Positions 17,963 to 26,752 of a stretch of DNA of 48,642 bases are shown here, one piece after another. The notes below the pieces were generated by a model that was not told the origin of the DNA, made no database searches, and saw nothing but the letters and a program-made list of their open reading frames with translations. The DNA is from Bacteroidales bacterium (GTDB taxonomy: Bacteria > Bacteroidota > Bacteroidia > Bacteroidales > Muribaculaceae): assembly GCA_900766975.1 (NCBI GenBank), contig CAAFXO010000062.1, forward strand, positions 1 through 48,642, given 5' to 3'. Position numbers and translations under genes: made by a program. How positions within the stretch are numbered: position 1 is the stretch's first letter; every line of letters begins with the position of its first letter.

Positions 17963-19009
17963 TCAGAAAGTTGAAAACTTAAATGTTATGACGCGACGAT
18001 AGGGGGCGTCAGGAGTAACTGCTTGCGATGGGAATCCCGGTTGATTGGGAGCATCGGGGAATCCCTGCATCTCTATTGCTACACCATCATAATCTTCGTA
18101 GGAACGTCCCGAATGGTTCAGCGGGCTGCCGGCGAGCCAATTACCGGTGTAGACCTGAAGACCCGGTTGGTCGGAATCGATCGCCAACATCCTGCCACTC
18201 TTCGGGTCGCGAAGTATGGCGGCATCCTCCACCACCTCGCCCGGATGCCAATCATCCAACGCCCAGCAGTTGTCATAACCCTTGCCATATTTCAGCGCCG
18301 GGAAGTCTGCTTTGATATCCTGTGCCAAAGTCTTGAACGTGCGGAAATCCATCGGCGTGCCCTCCACCGGGTCGAGCGCTCCGGTCGGCACAAGTGTCTC
18401 ATCTGTAGGTAGCCAGCGTGATGCCTTAATCTGCAACTCATGGTCCAGAGCCATGCCGGCATCCGCACCCCGTAGATTCCAATAGGAGTGGTTGGTAAGG
18501 TTGACCACCGTCTCGACATTCGTCGAGGCTACTAAATCGATCGAAAGCCGACAATCATCGCTCCAACGATAGCGTATCATCACCTGAAGAAGTCCGGGAT
18601 AACCCTCTTCGCCATCGTCAGAGATGTAGGTAAACTCCACCCCATTTTCAACTACGCGGGGTGTCCAGAGCCGATTCTGAAAACCGGTGTTGCCCCCATG
18701 GAGATGGTTGGGTGGCAGGTTGCAATCCAACTGATAGACTTTCTCGCCGACGGGAAGTCGACCCCCGGCTATACGGTTGGCATAACGCCCCGGACACTTG
18801 CCCATGCATGGACCATCTGCCATATAATCTGCCGGATTGGCATACGATAGTGCCACATTTGCTATTACGCCATCTCTATCCGGCACACCAACACCGATGA
18901 TGCCTGCTCCTAAAGAAGATAGTTCAACCCATGCACCATGTTGATTCTCAAGACGGATCGTTGTGATCTCGCCCACTGAAGATTGAACGCTGTTTTGAGT
19001 TATTTTCAT
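17963..19009 (-). CDS. galM: Galactose mutarotase (aldose 1-epimerase)
   Basis: 348 residues, the usual length. It interconverts alpha and beta anomers of galactose or glucose. Motifs: GRYANRI (74-80), LHGGNTGFQNRLW (103-115, His104), NHSYWNLRG (173-181, with catalytic His174), GYDNCWALDD, LQVYTGNWL, and a C-terminal VAIEMQGFPDAPNQPGFP carrying the catalytic Glu. No signal peptide is seen, so a cytoplasmic location is expected. The GT2 gene follows on the same strand. No other Leloir-pathway gene is in the window. Confidence 0.93.
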   Translation of the reverse strand: MKITQNSVQSSVGEITTIRLENQHGAWVELSSLGAGIIGVGVPDRDGVIANVALSYANPADYMADGPCMGKCPGRYANRIAGGRLPVGEKVYQLDCNLPPNHLHGGNTGFQNRLWTPRVVENGVEFTYISDDGEEGYPGLLQVMIRYRWSDDCRLSIDLVASTNVETVVNLTNHSYWNLRGADAGMALDHELQIKASRWLPTDETLVPTGALDPVEGTPMDFRTFKTLAQDIKADFPALKYGKGYDNCWALDDWHPGEVVEDAAILRDPKSGRMLAIDSDQPGLQVYTGNWLAGSPLNHSGRSYEDYDGVAIEMQGFPDAPNQPGFPSQAVTPDAPYRRVITFKFSTF

Positions 19010-19108
19010 GATCTGTAAAACTTTTTACCCGAAGAAACGGGATGCGAATAACTTAACAAAAATTAAGAATAATTGAGGAGGGTTGTAGAGGCTCTAAGAG
19101 CTCTTCAA

Positions 19109-19140
19109 GTTGTAAATATCGGCAAAATTTCGTAAATTTG
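19109..19140 (+). promoter_or_regulatory. Promoter of the GT117 membrane-transferase operon
   Basis: -7 box TAAATTTG (19133-19140) with GTTG (19109-19112) at 20 bases as an imperfect -33 box. Leader about 125 bases, in which no further element is recognised. Confidence 0.55.
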
Positions 19141-19271
19141 CAAATTCTTTTGGTATAACATGTATATATTTTTTATCGGATAGTATGCTGACAAGCCTCA
19201 ATTCGCTTGTTAAAGTGGTAAAATAGAGCATGTTGTATCAAATCCCAATCGCTGAAAATTAATCAGAGATA

Positions 19272-22200
19272 ATGATTACCAAGAAATATAATTTGATCAA
19301 CAATCTGACCGGATGGATCGTTTTCGTCATCGCGCTGGTCACCTATTGGCTCACCTTGGAGCCTACCGCTTCCTATTGGGACTGCGGTGAGTTTATAATC
19401 CAAGCAGACAAGCTTGAGGTCGGGCACCCGCCGGGCAACCCTATCTTCATGCTTACTGCTCGTTTTTTTGCCAACTTCGCCCCTGATGCCGCTTCGGTGT
19501 CGGTGATGGTCAACGCTATGAGCGGATTGCTGAGTGCCTTGACCATACTGATGCTCTTCTGGACCATCACTCACTTGGTGAGACGTCTGGTGGTGAAGCG
19601 CGATTGCACCGAGGAGCTGAGCCTCTCCAAGTGCTTGGTAATCATTGGTTCAGGTGTCGTAGGCGCATTGGCTTACACCTGGAGCGACACTTTCTGGTTC
19701 TCCGCCGTAGAGGGTGAGGTCTATGCCTTCTCCTCATTCTGCACCGCCTTGGTGTTCTGGCTCATCTTGAAGTGGGAAAATCGGGCTGACCTCCCCGACT
19801 CAGACCGCTATCTCATCTTGATAGCTTACGTGGTGGGTGTCAGCATCGCAGTCCACCTCCTCAACCTCCTCTGTATCCCCGCCATCGTGCTCGTCTTCGC
19901 CTATCGCAAGTGGAAGGATATGAACCTCGGCAAGTCGCTGATAGCCCTGCTCGTCTCTTTCGTGATTGTGGCTTTGGTGCTCTTCGGTCTCGTGCCCGGC
20001 TTCATCAAGATGGCGCAACAGTTCGAGCTCTTCTTCGTCAACACCATCGGCATGAGCTTCAATAGCGGTGCGCTGATCTATGCCTTCGTTATGGCGGCTC
20101 TATTCATCGCAACTCTCTTCGAGATACGTCGCGGTCAGTCACTCAAAATGATCAAATCCTTGTCGCTCCTCACCCTCTTGGTGAGCGGCATCTTCTTTAT
20201 GGGGCATGGCTGGTGGTTCGGTTGGATCGTATGGGCTGCGGTGGCAGGGTTCTTCTTCTCGCCATATTTCAAGTTCCTGTCGCTCAGAACGCTGAACGTA
20301 ATCATGTGGAGCATCGCCGTGATCTTCATCGGATATTCCAGTTACGCGCTGATACTGATCCGCTCGAGTGCCGACACCCCGATGAATCAGAACTCTCCCG
20401 ACAATGTCTTCGACCTCGCCTCCTACCTCAACCGCGAGCAGTATGGCGACACTCCTCTCCTCTATGGTGAGACTCTCTTCTCCGGCCAGCAGAAGCAACT
20501 TGTCAGCGAACTCCATGATACTGTGATGGTAAGTGCCGACATGGACCCCGTGGTCATCACCTATCCCCAATACGAGAGCATCGTCGATAAGGGGGCTCCC
20601 ATCTATGTCAAGGGGGTAAAGGGTGCCGTGCCCGTTTCCGAATATGGCAACCTCACCGAGGGTGAGAAAAAGAGAAATGAGGAACTCGCAGCCCGCGGCG
20701 GTGACTATTATGTGCTCCGCGACTATAAGTCCGACCTCAAGCTCAACCCCGAACTCAATATGTTCTTCCCACGAATCTATAGCCGCATGCATCGCAGTTA
20801 TTACAATTCGTGGGTGACCCTCGACACTGTTCCCTCCAACCTTAAGGAACTCTATGCCGTCGATCAGGCCACCGGTCATAAAGTGCCGGAACTCGACCTC
20901 CAGGCTGAGCCTTTCCAGACTCCCTCAGGGATGATCACATATCCGCAGAAGATGGGCTATCGTCCCACCTACTCGCAAAACCTTGCCTATTTCTTCAACT
21001 ATCAGTTAATCCACATGTATATGCGTTATTTCATGTGGAACTTCGTGGGGCGTCAGAACGATGTGCTCAACCAGCAGGGAGAGCTCGATGCCGGCAACTG
21101 GATCTCCGGTATCCCCTTCATCGACAATGCCCGTCTGGGCGACCAGTCGCTTCTCCCCAAGGATCTCGGCGAGGAGAATCCGGGACATAACGTATTCTTC
21201 TTCCTCCCTCTCATCTTGGGTCTCCTCGGCCTCCTCTGGCAGGCTTATTCCGGTGAGACCGGCATCAAACAGTTCTGGGTGGTGTTCTTCCTCTTCTTTA
21301 TGACCGGCATCGCCATCGTGCTCTACCTCAACCAGCCCCCGATGCAGCCGCGTGAGCGTGACTATGCTTTCGCCGGGTCGTTCTACGCCTTCGCCATCTG
21401 GATCGGTATGGGTGTCGCTGCCCTCTGGCGTCTTATCGTATATCTGGTCGAGAAGAAGTTTAAGTCGGAGCGCATCCCCCTCTATGCTGCCATCGCCGCT
21501 GTCGTGCTCGGAATCATCGTGCCCATTCAGATGGTGAGCCAGACTTGGGACGACCATGACCGCAGCCGCCGTTATGCCGCTCGCGACTTTGCTATCAATT
21601 ACCTCGAAAGCCTCGAGCCGAATGCTATCGTGTTCTGCAACGGCGATAACGATACGTTCCCACTCTGGTATGCTCAGGAGGTGGAGGGTGTTCGACCCGA
21701 TGTCAAGATTGTCAACCTCTCTTATTTGGCATCTGATTGGTATGCCAACCAGATGCGCCAAACCACCTATACTGCTCAGCCTATTCACTTCACAGCCCGT
21801 CCGCAAGATTATGCCTACTGCAATCTGGATGTCGTGCTCCCCGGTACTTCCAATTCCGAGGCCGACCTCCTTCAGAGCCTGAAGTATATCTATCAGGGTG
21901 GAGGTCGCGATAATGATTATGGCTATCCGATGATGCCCTCTTCGACCGTGTGCATCCCTATCGACAAGGAGAAAGTGATAGAGCGAGGACTGGTGGCTCC
22001 ACAAGACACTGCTCTGATCCTCCCCAAGATTGTCATCAATTTGGCTGACGCCGATGCGGTGAAGTCTAAGGGATATATAAGCCTCAGCGAGTTGCTGATG
22101 CTCGATATCATCGCCACCAACGCTGCCGAGGGTTGGCCTCGTCCCATCTATTGGTGTATGACCGTCGGCACGGAGTATCATCTCAACCTCACTCCCTATC

Positions 22201-23138
22201 TGCGCGGCGTCGGTATGGTCCATCAGCTTGTGCCTACTTATCAGGAGAATATGCCGGCTCGCACCGACCGCGCATACGATGTGGTGACCAAGAAGTATCA
22301 CTGGGGTGGCGCCGATGATCCCAACCCGCCATATTTCGACGAGACTGCCCGCCGCATGCTCTCTTCGACCCGTATGTCGGTGCTCGACGTATGCAGCGAG
22401 TTGATCTATGAGGGTGGACTCGCCACGGAGGCTAATGACTCTCTGCTCTCGGCTCAGAAATATAAACAAGCCCTCGGCGTGGCTCAGTTCTTCGAGAATA
22501 AACTCGGTGAGCGTATCTGTCCCTACGGCTACAGCACAACGCTTACCCTCGCCGAAGTATATGGTCGTATCGGTCAGGGTCTCAATGATGCCAAAATCAA
22601 GGCGAAGGCTTGCGACCTGATAGAGAAGGCGATGCCTCGCATGATAGAGTATCTGGTCTACAACCGCGAGGTCGTGACCAAATTCGGTAATGTCGCTCTC
22701 ACCATCGAGTCGCGAATGATGCCATATCAGTTCTATCGACTCGTCGAGATATATCAGTCTTATGGTGGCAACCCCGCCAAGATTGAGGCTATGCTCAAGA
22801 CCAAGGGCTTCACTATTGATGCTCTCAAGAAGCAATATGACGCCCTCTACAATCCTTCACCTGATGCCAACGAAGAGGAGGATGCCAGCGCCGAGTCATT
22901 GCTCGCCGAACTCGCCGGCGTGGCTGCTATGGTCAATGATATGGCGAAGATGTCGCCCGAAGAGTATGCCCGCCAGTCGGAAGATAATCGATATTTGGAT
23001 TCTATTTATTGGGAGGCTTACAACCAATATGTCACCATCATCGGCAAGGATCTGGCTGACCAAGACCCCGATATCAAGCAAGTTGACATGGAGCGTAGCA
23101 AGCGCCTCTATGAGGAATATAAAAGCAAACAACCTTAG
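19272..23138 (+). CDS. DUF2723 / glycosyltransferase family 117 membrane protein
   Basis: 1288 residues. The N-terminal half has about a dozen membrane helices. The family signature is at the start: TLEPTASYWDCGEFI, then ADKLEVGHPPGNP, with the acidic DCGE site in the first periplasmic loop as in GT-C transferases. The motif NQPPMQPRERDYAFAG follows near 680. The C-terminal third is soluble and helix-rich, TPR-like. Relatives include human TMEM260, a protein O-mannosyltransferase, so lipid-linked sugar transfer to a protein or glycan at the periplasmic face is the likely role; the bacterial substrate is not established. It heads a run with a polysaccharide deacetylase and an SDR epimerase, which fits envelope glycan work. 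Confidence 0.85.
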   Translation: MITKKYNLINNLTGWIVFVIALVTYWLTLEPTASYWDCGEFIIQADKLEVGHPPGNPIFMLTARFFANFAPDAASVSVMVNAMSGLLSALTILMLFWTITHLVRRLVVKRDCTEELSLSKCLVIIGSGVVGALAYTWSDTFWFSAVEGEVYAFSSFCTALVFWLILKWENRADLPDSDRYLILIAYVVGVSIAVHLLNLLCIPAIVLVFAYRKWKDMNLGKSLIALLVSFVIVALVLFGLVPGFIKMAQQFELFFVNTIGMSFNSGALIYAFVMAALFIATLFEIRRGQSLKMIKSLSLLTLLVSGIFFMGHGWWFGWIVWAAVAGFFFSPYFKFLSLRTLNVIMWSIAVIFIGYSSYALILIRSSADTPMNQNSPDNVFDLASYLNREQYGDTPLLYGETLFSGQQKQLVSELHDTVMVSADMDPVVITYPQYESIVDKGAPIYVKGVKGAVPVSEYGNLTEGEKKRNEELAARGGDYYVLRDYKSDLKLNPELNMFFPRIYSRMHRSYYNSWVTLDTVPSNLKELYAVDQATGHKVPELDLQAEPFQTPSGMITYPQKMGYRPTYSQNLAYFFNYQLIHMYMRYFMWNFVGRQNDVLNQQGELDAGNWISGIPFIDNARLGDQSLLPKDLGEENPGHNVFFFLPLILGLLGLLWQAYSGETGIKQFWVVFFLFFMTGIAIVLYLNQPPMQPRERDYAFAGSFYAFAIWIGMGVAALWRLIVYLVEKKFKSERIPLYAAIAAVVLGIIVPIQMVSQTWDDHDRSRRYAARDFAINYLESLEPNAIVFCNGDNDTFPLWYAQEVEGVRPDVKIVNLSYLASDWYANQMRQTTYTAQPIHFTARPQDYAYCNLDVVLPGTSNSEADLLQSLKYIYQGGGRDNDYGYPMMPSSTVCIPIDKEKVIERGLVAPQDTALILPKIVINLADADAVKSKGYISLSELLMLDIIATNAAEGWPRPIYWCMTVGTEYHLNLTPYLRGVGMVHQLVPTYQENMPARTDRAYDVVTKKYHWGGADDPNPPYFDETARRMLSSTRMSVLDVCSELIYEGGLATEANDSLLSAQKYKQALGVAQFFENKLGERICPYGYSTTLTLAEVYGRIGQGLNDAKIKAKACDLIEKAMPRMIEYLVYNREVVTKFGNVALTIESRMMPYQFYRLVEIYQSYGGNPAKIEAMLKTKGFTIDALKKQYDALYNPSPDANEEEDASAESLLAELAGVAAMVNDMAKMSPEEYARQSEDNRYLDSIYWEAYNQYVTIIGKDLADQDPDIKQVDMERSKRLYEEYKSKQP

Positions 23139-23195
23139 AAGCGAAGACCCATAGAGATGTGTCTTCATAGAGTTGAACCCGTCAATGCTCGATAG

Positions 23196-23912
23196 ATGAG
23201 TCATAACGAGAAGAAAGAAAATATGCTGGAACACTATTTTCTGAAGATCGTGGGGCCATGGATAGAATCTCCCCCCAAGTTCTTCAGGAAGACCTTCTTA
23301 CGAGGGGTGTTCCGTGTTAAGGAGCAGGAGTCTCGCCGCCGGGTGTATTTCACCTTCGACGATGGCCCGATACCGGAGTGCACCCCCTGGCTTCTCGACA
23401 CTCTCGATCGGTATGGGATTAAGGCCACCTTTTTCATGGTCGGGGATAATGTCCGCAAGTATCCCGAGTTGTATGAGGAGGTGGTGAGACGCGGACACCG
23501 TGTGGGCAACCATACGATGCACCATCTGAATAGCCTCAAAGTGGGTGCACGACGCTATATAGAAGATGTCAAGGAGGCCGCCCGATATATAGACAGCGAC
23601 CTCTTCCGACCCCCACATGGATGGATGCCATTCAGGTTTACAGCGCATATTTGTCAGTCTTACAGCATCATCATGTATGACGTGGTGACGCGTGATTACA
23701 GCAAGTATGTGTCGGCAGACAGAGTGGTGGAGAATGTAAAAAAATATGCACGACCCGGATCGATCATCGTGTTTCACGATTCGCTGAAGAGCCGCGTGAA
23801 GTTGGAGTATGCCTTGCCACGTTGCATCGAATGGCTGCAGAGCGAGGGATATGAATTTTCGATCATCGAGGGGAGACCACATCATAGAAGATCTCGATTA
23901 TGGAGGAGATAA
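23196..23912 (+). CDS. Polysaccharide deacetylase (NodB-type)
   Basis: 238 residues from 23196; an alternative start is the ATG at 23223 (MLEHYFLK), which may be the true one. All main NodB motifs are present: TFDDGP (Asp55-Asp56, catalytic base and metal ligand), GNHTMHH (metal ligands His106 and His110), RPPHG (138-142) and FHDS (His194). It removes N- or O-acetyl groups from an envelope polysaccharide or peptidoglycan. No clear signal peptide is seen, so it may act in the cytoplasm or use a non-classical N-terminal anchor. It lies 57 bases after the GT117 gene and overlaps the next gene by 13 bases, so it is in an operon. Confidence 0.9.
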   Translation: MSHNEKKENMLEHYFLKIVGPWIESPPKFFRKTFLRGVFRVKEQESRRRVYFTFDDGPIPECTPWLLDTLDRYGIKATFFMVGDNVRKYPELYEEVVRRGHRVGNHTMHHLNSLKVGARRYIEDVKEAARYIDSDLFRPPHGWMPFRFTAHICQSYSIIMYDVVTRDYSKYVSADRVVENVKKYARPGSIIVFHDSLKSRVKLEYALPRCIEWLQSEGYEFSIIEGRPHHRRSRLWRR

Positions 23913-24988
23913 AGGAAATATCAGTGACAACCCCGGCAGAGCCCAAGCGTGTGCTGGTGGTGGGTGCCGGTGGTTTCTTGGGAGGCTACCTCGTGTGGGA
24001 GGCTCTCCATCGTGGATATGAGGTGTGGGCCGGCGTAAGGCAGTCTACTCGCCGTGACCGTTTCACCGATCCTCGTATCAAGTTTATCAATTTCGATTTC
24101 GACGACCCCGGTGCGGTGATCGATAGCATCAATCAGACCATGGGGGAGCTCCGTTGGGATTATATCATATATAATCTCGGCGCCACCAAGGTGGGACGCT
24201 ATTCCGATTTCAGCCGCATCAATTATGAGTATCTCAAGGTGTTCACCGGAGCGTTACACCACACCGGCAAGGTGCCCGATAAGTTGCTATTTATCAGCAG
24301 TCTGTCGGTGCTCGGCCCGCAAGATGAGCGTGGCTATAGCCCCTATCATGAGGAGATGATACCTCATCCCAACACTCGCTATGGTTCTTCCAAGCTCAAG
24401 GCGGAGCTCTGGCTTGCCACTGCCGGCATCCCTTACATCATATTCAGAGCCACCGGGATATATGGTCCGTGGGATCATGATTATTTCCTGATGTTCGACT
24501 CTATCCGCAAGGGTGTGGATTTCGGCGTGGGCTATCGCAAGCAGATGCTCACCTTCATCTATGCGCAGGACTTGGCGGAGGCTGCCTGCGAGGCGTTGGA
24601 GCATTCGCCGGTCGATGAGATCTATCATATCTCGGAGCCGCGTGCCTACACCCAGAAGGAGTTCCGCCGCATCGCTATGCGCGAGATGGGCAAGAAGTTC
24701 GTATTGCCCCTGCGGTTGCCACTCTGGATGGCGAAGGTGGCTTGCGCCGTATGCGACAAGATCGGCTGGCTACGCTCCCGACCGAGCACTCTGAACAATG
24801 ACAAGTACCGCATCTTGCGCCAGCGCAACTGGAATTGCTCGGTCGATAAGGCGGAGCGTCTCTTCGGCTTCAGAGCGAAGACATCGCTCGAAGAGGGTGT
24901 CAGAGAGAGCATCGCTTGGTATCGCGAAGCGGGTTGGCTCAAGGAGAATAAGAAGGGGAAGAAAAGTTCGTCGCAATCAGCGGACTAA
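23900..24988 (+). CDS. NAD(P)-dependent epimerase/dehydratase, extended SDR family
   Basis: 362 residues. The Rossmann motif GAGGFLGG (22-29) binds NAD(P). Further SDR marks are LLFISSLSVLG (active-site Ser region), the YGSSK catalytic Tyr/Lys motif, FRATGIYGPW, and the TFIYAQDLAEA segment. Extended SDRs of this type act on nucleotide sugars, sterols or aldehydes; the substrate here is not evident. Its start overlaps the deacetylase by 13 bases, and the DUF4271 gene begins 13 bases after it. The Lys/Ser-rich C-terminus (KKGKKSSSQ) is likely disordered. Context suggests sugar-nucleotide modification for an envelope glycan. Confidence 0.85.
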   Translation: MEEIKEISVTTPAEPKRVLVVGAGGFLGGYLVWEALHRGYEVWAGVRQSTRRDRFTDPRIKFINFDFDDPGAVIDSINQTMGELRWDYIIYNLGATKVGRYSDFSRINYEYLKVFTGALHHTGKVPDKLLFISSLSVLGPQDERGYSPYHEEMIPHPNTRYGSSKLKAELWLATAGIPYIIFRATGIYGPWDHDYFLMFDSIRKGVDFGVGYRKQMLTFIYAQDLAEAACEALEHSPVDEIYHISEPRAYTQKEFRRIAMREMGKKFVLPLRLPLWMAKVACAVCDKIGWLRSRPSTLNNDKYRILRQRNWNCSVDKAERLFGFRAKTSLEEGVRESIAWYREAGWLKENKKGKKSSSQSAD

Positions 24989-25001
24989 TATGAGAGTATA
25001 G

Positions 25002-25880
25002 ATGAAAAGCGGAGATAGCATAAAGACTCAACTTCCGGCGCCGGCTCATGCCCTGCCGACCGATACGACGGCTACTGACTCGGTGGCTGCCGCCTTGGCC
25101 GACTCGGTGGCTGCTCCCATACCGGGCGAGGTGAAGATGGGTATCCTGATCGAAGATCCGGCGGCGGCTTACGTCCGCGACAATACCGTCGTGGCTAAGC
25201 CCAATGGGTGGGATCTGATGTCCTGGATTTATTTGGCTATCGCACTCCTTTTCTGTGCTATCGGTCTCAAGTTTAAGGGGAATACCCGATACATCAAGTC
25301 ATTGATATCTGACTTGACCGATACTCGTATGCGACACAATGCTTTCGATGAGACGGTCAAGGAGACGATGCTCTTGGTGATGCTCAACTTGATGTGGGTG
25401 ATTTGCGCAGGCATCATCTTGTGGGTGTCGCTGACCAATAGCCCCCTGTCGTGGACTGTCGATAGCGCCCGGATGCTGGAGAATAAACCTATTGGCATCT
25501 TGCTCTGCATCGCAGCCACCACCGGCTATAACGCTGTTATGATGTTGGCTTACTGGATGGTGGGCAGCGTCTTTTCCGACCGCGACCATACCCGACTATG
25601 GGTCAAGGGGGCGGCGGCTTCGTTGGGTCTCCAAGCATTGGCGCTATTCCCTCTGGCTATGCTGATGATGAGCTTCCCCGACTGGAATAGTGTCGTGCTC
25701 ATTATCTCGATTGTAATATTTATTTTTGGTAAAATAGTGTTTTTAATACAAGGTTTTAGAATTTTCTTTGCTCAAGTTTCGTCGTGGTTGCTATTTTTGT
25801 ACTATCTTTGTAGCTTGGAAATAGTTCCTATCATATTGATATACGTCATGGCGAACCTGATGTGTGTGAAAATCCTATAA
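25002..25880 (+). CDS. DUF4271 membrane protein
   Basis: 292 residues. An Ala/Thr/Pro-rich N-terminus of about 70 residues is followed by roughly seven hydrophobic helices, the last being WLLFLYYLCSLEIVPIILIYVMANL. The (Y/F)-x-C-(S/T)-LEI-x-P ending is the pattern I associate with DUF4271 proteins, which in Bacteroidota commonly lie directly upstream of uroporphyrinogen-III synthase, as here. The function is unknown. The 3' end of this gene may also contain promoters for hemD (25768-25810). Confidence 0.8.
   Translation: MKSGDSIKTQLPAPAHALPTDTTATDSVAAALADSVAAPIPGEVKMGILIEDPAAAYVRDNTVVAKPNGWDLMSWIYLAIALLFCAIGLKFKGNTRYIKSLISDLTDTRMRHNAFDETVKETMLLVMLNLMWVICAGIILWVSLTNSPLSWTVDSARMLENKPIGILLCIAATTGYNAVMMLAYWMVGSVFSDRDHTRLWVKGAAASLGLQALALFPLAMLMMSFPDWNSVVLIISIVIFIFGKIVFLIQGFRIFFAQVSSWLLFLYYLCSLEIVPIILIYVMANLMCVKIL
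25768..25810 (+). promoter_or_regulatory. Two overlapping promoter-like sites inside the DUF4271 gene, ahead of hemD
   Basis: TTTG (25768-25771), 21 bases, TATTTTTG (25793-25800); and TTTC (25778-25781), 21 bases, TATCTTTG (25803-25810). Both fit the Bacteroidota consensus, but the stretch codes for a hydrophobic helix and is T-rich, so chance matches are possible. Confidence 0.35.
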
Positions 25881-25910
25881 CGAAAGCGAGAAAAATAAAT
25901 CATTAACTAA

Positions 25911-26675
25911 ATGAAAATAAAGAAGATACTTGTATCACAGCCCAAACCGGCAGGAGACAAATCTCCCTACTATGACATCGCTAAGAAGTATGGTGTGGAG
26001 GTAGTGTTCAGACCCTTTATCAAGACTGAGGGACTAACAGTCAAGGAGTTCCGTCAAGCGAAGGTGAATCTTGCAGATTATACAGGTGTGATCTTTACCT
26101 CTCGTGCTGCTATCGACAATTTCTTCCGCCTCTGCGAGGAGATGCGTGTCAAGGTGGCAGACACAATGAAATATTTTTGCACCACCGAGTCTATCGCGCT
26201 CTATCTGCAGAAGTATATCGTATATCGCAAGCGCAAGATCTCTTTCGGCGCTACCGGCAAACTCGACGATACTGCTCTCTTGGCGGCTTTAGACAAGAAT
26301 AAGGATGAGAAGCTGCTCTTCCCCGTCTCCGATGTCCATAAGGATGAGGACCGCATCTTGATGGAGCATCCCCTGGATGTTACCAAGGTGGTGATCTTCC
26401 GCACCGTGAGCAATGATTTCCAACCCGGCGAGGAGTTCGATTATGATATGCTCCTCTTCTTCAGCCCTGCCGGTATCGCGTCGCTGAAGAAGAATTTCCC
26501 CGATTTCAAGCAGAATAAGGAGCACATCTATCTCGGCGCTTTCGGTGCTACTGCCGTTAAGGCTATCGAGGATGCCGACCTTCGTGTCGACCTCGCTGCC
26601 CCTAATGCCGAGCATAAGTCCATGACCGGTGCGCTCGATGCTTTCCTCGAGAAAATGAGTAAGGAAGAAGCCTGA
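25911..26675 (+). CDS. hemD: Uroporphyrinogen-III synthase-like protein
   Basis: 254 residues, normal for the family. The two-lobed HemD pattern is visible: KKILVSQPKP at the N-terminus, YTGVIFTSRAAIDNFFRL (about 57-75), the KLLFPVSDVHKDED second-lobe strand, FDYDMLLFFSPAGIASLKKNF (about 175-195) and YLGAFGATAVKAIED near the C-terminus. The enzyme cyclises hydroxymethylbilane to uroporphyrinogen III for heme, siroheme or B12. HemD is poorly conserved, so this rests on pattern and on its DUF4271 neighbour. A strong terminator follows at 26695. Confidence 0.85.
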   Translation: MKIKKILVSQPKPAGDKSPYYDIAKKYGVEVVFRPFIKTEGLTVKEFRQAKVNLADYTGVIFTSRAAIDNFFRLCEEMRVKVADTMKYFCTTESIALYLQKYIVYRKRKISFGATGKLDDTALLAALDKNKDEKLLFPVSDVHKDEDRILMEHPLDVTKVVIFRTVSNDFQPGEEFDYDMLLFFSPAGIASLKKNFPDFKQNKEHIYLGAFGATAVKAIEDADLRVDLAAPNAEHKSMTGALDAFLEKMSKEEA

Positions 26676-26694
26676 TTAGTATTCTCTTTTTAAC

Positions 26695-26732
26695 TGAGCT
26701 CGCTTCTTCCCCAAGCGAGCTCATACCGTTTT
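26695..26732 (+). terminator. Terminator of the GT117-hemD operon
   Basis: TGAGCTCGCTT (26695-26705) pairs perfectly with 26713-26723; 7-base loop; T-rich tail from 26728. Confidence 0.82.
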
Positions 26733-26752
26733 ATTTTATAATTACTATCGCT

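Noticed and set aside
21006..22835. A 609-residue minus-strand frame opposite the GT117 gene
   Set aside because: It is a shadow caused by strong codon bias; there are no recognisable motifs and it lies fully inside a well-supported gene.
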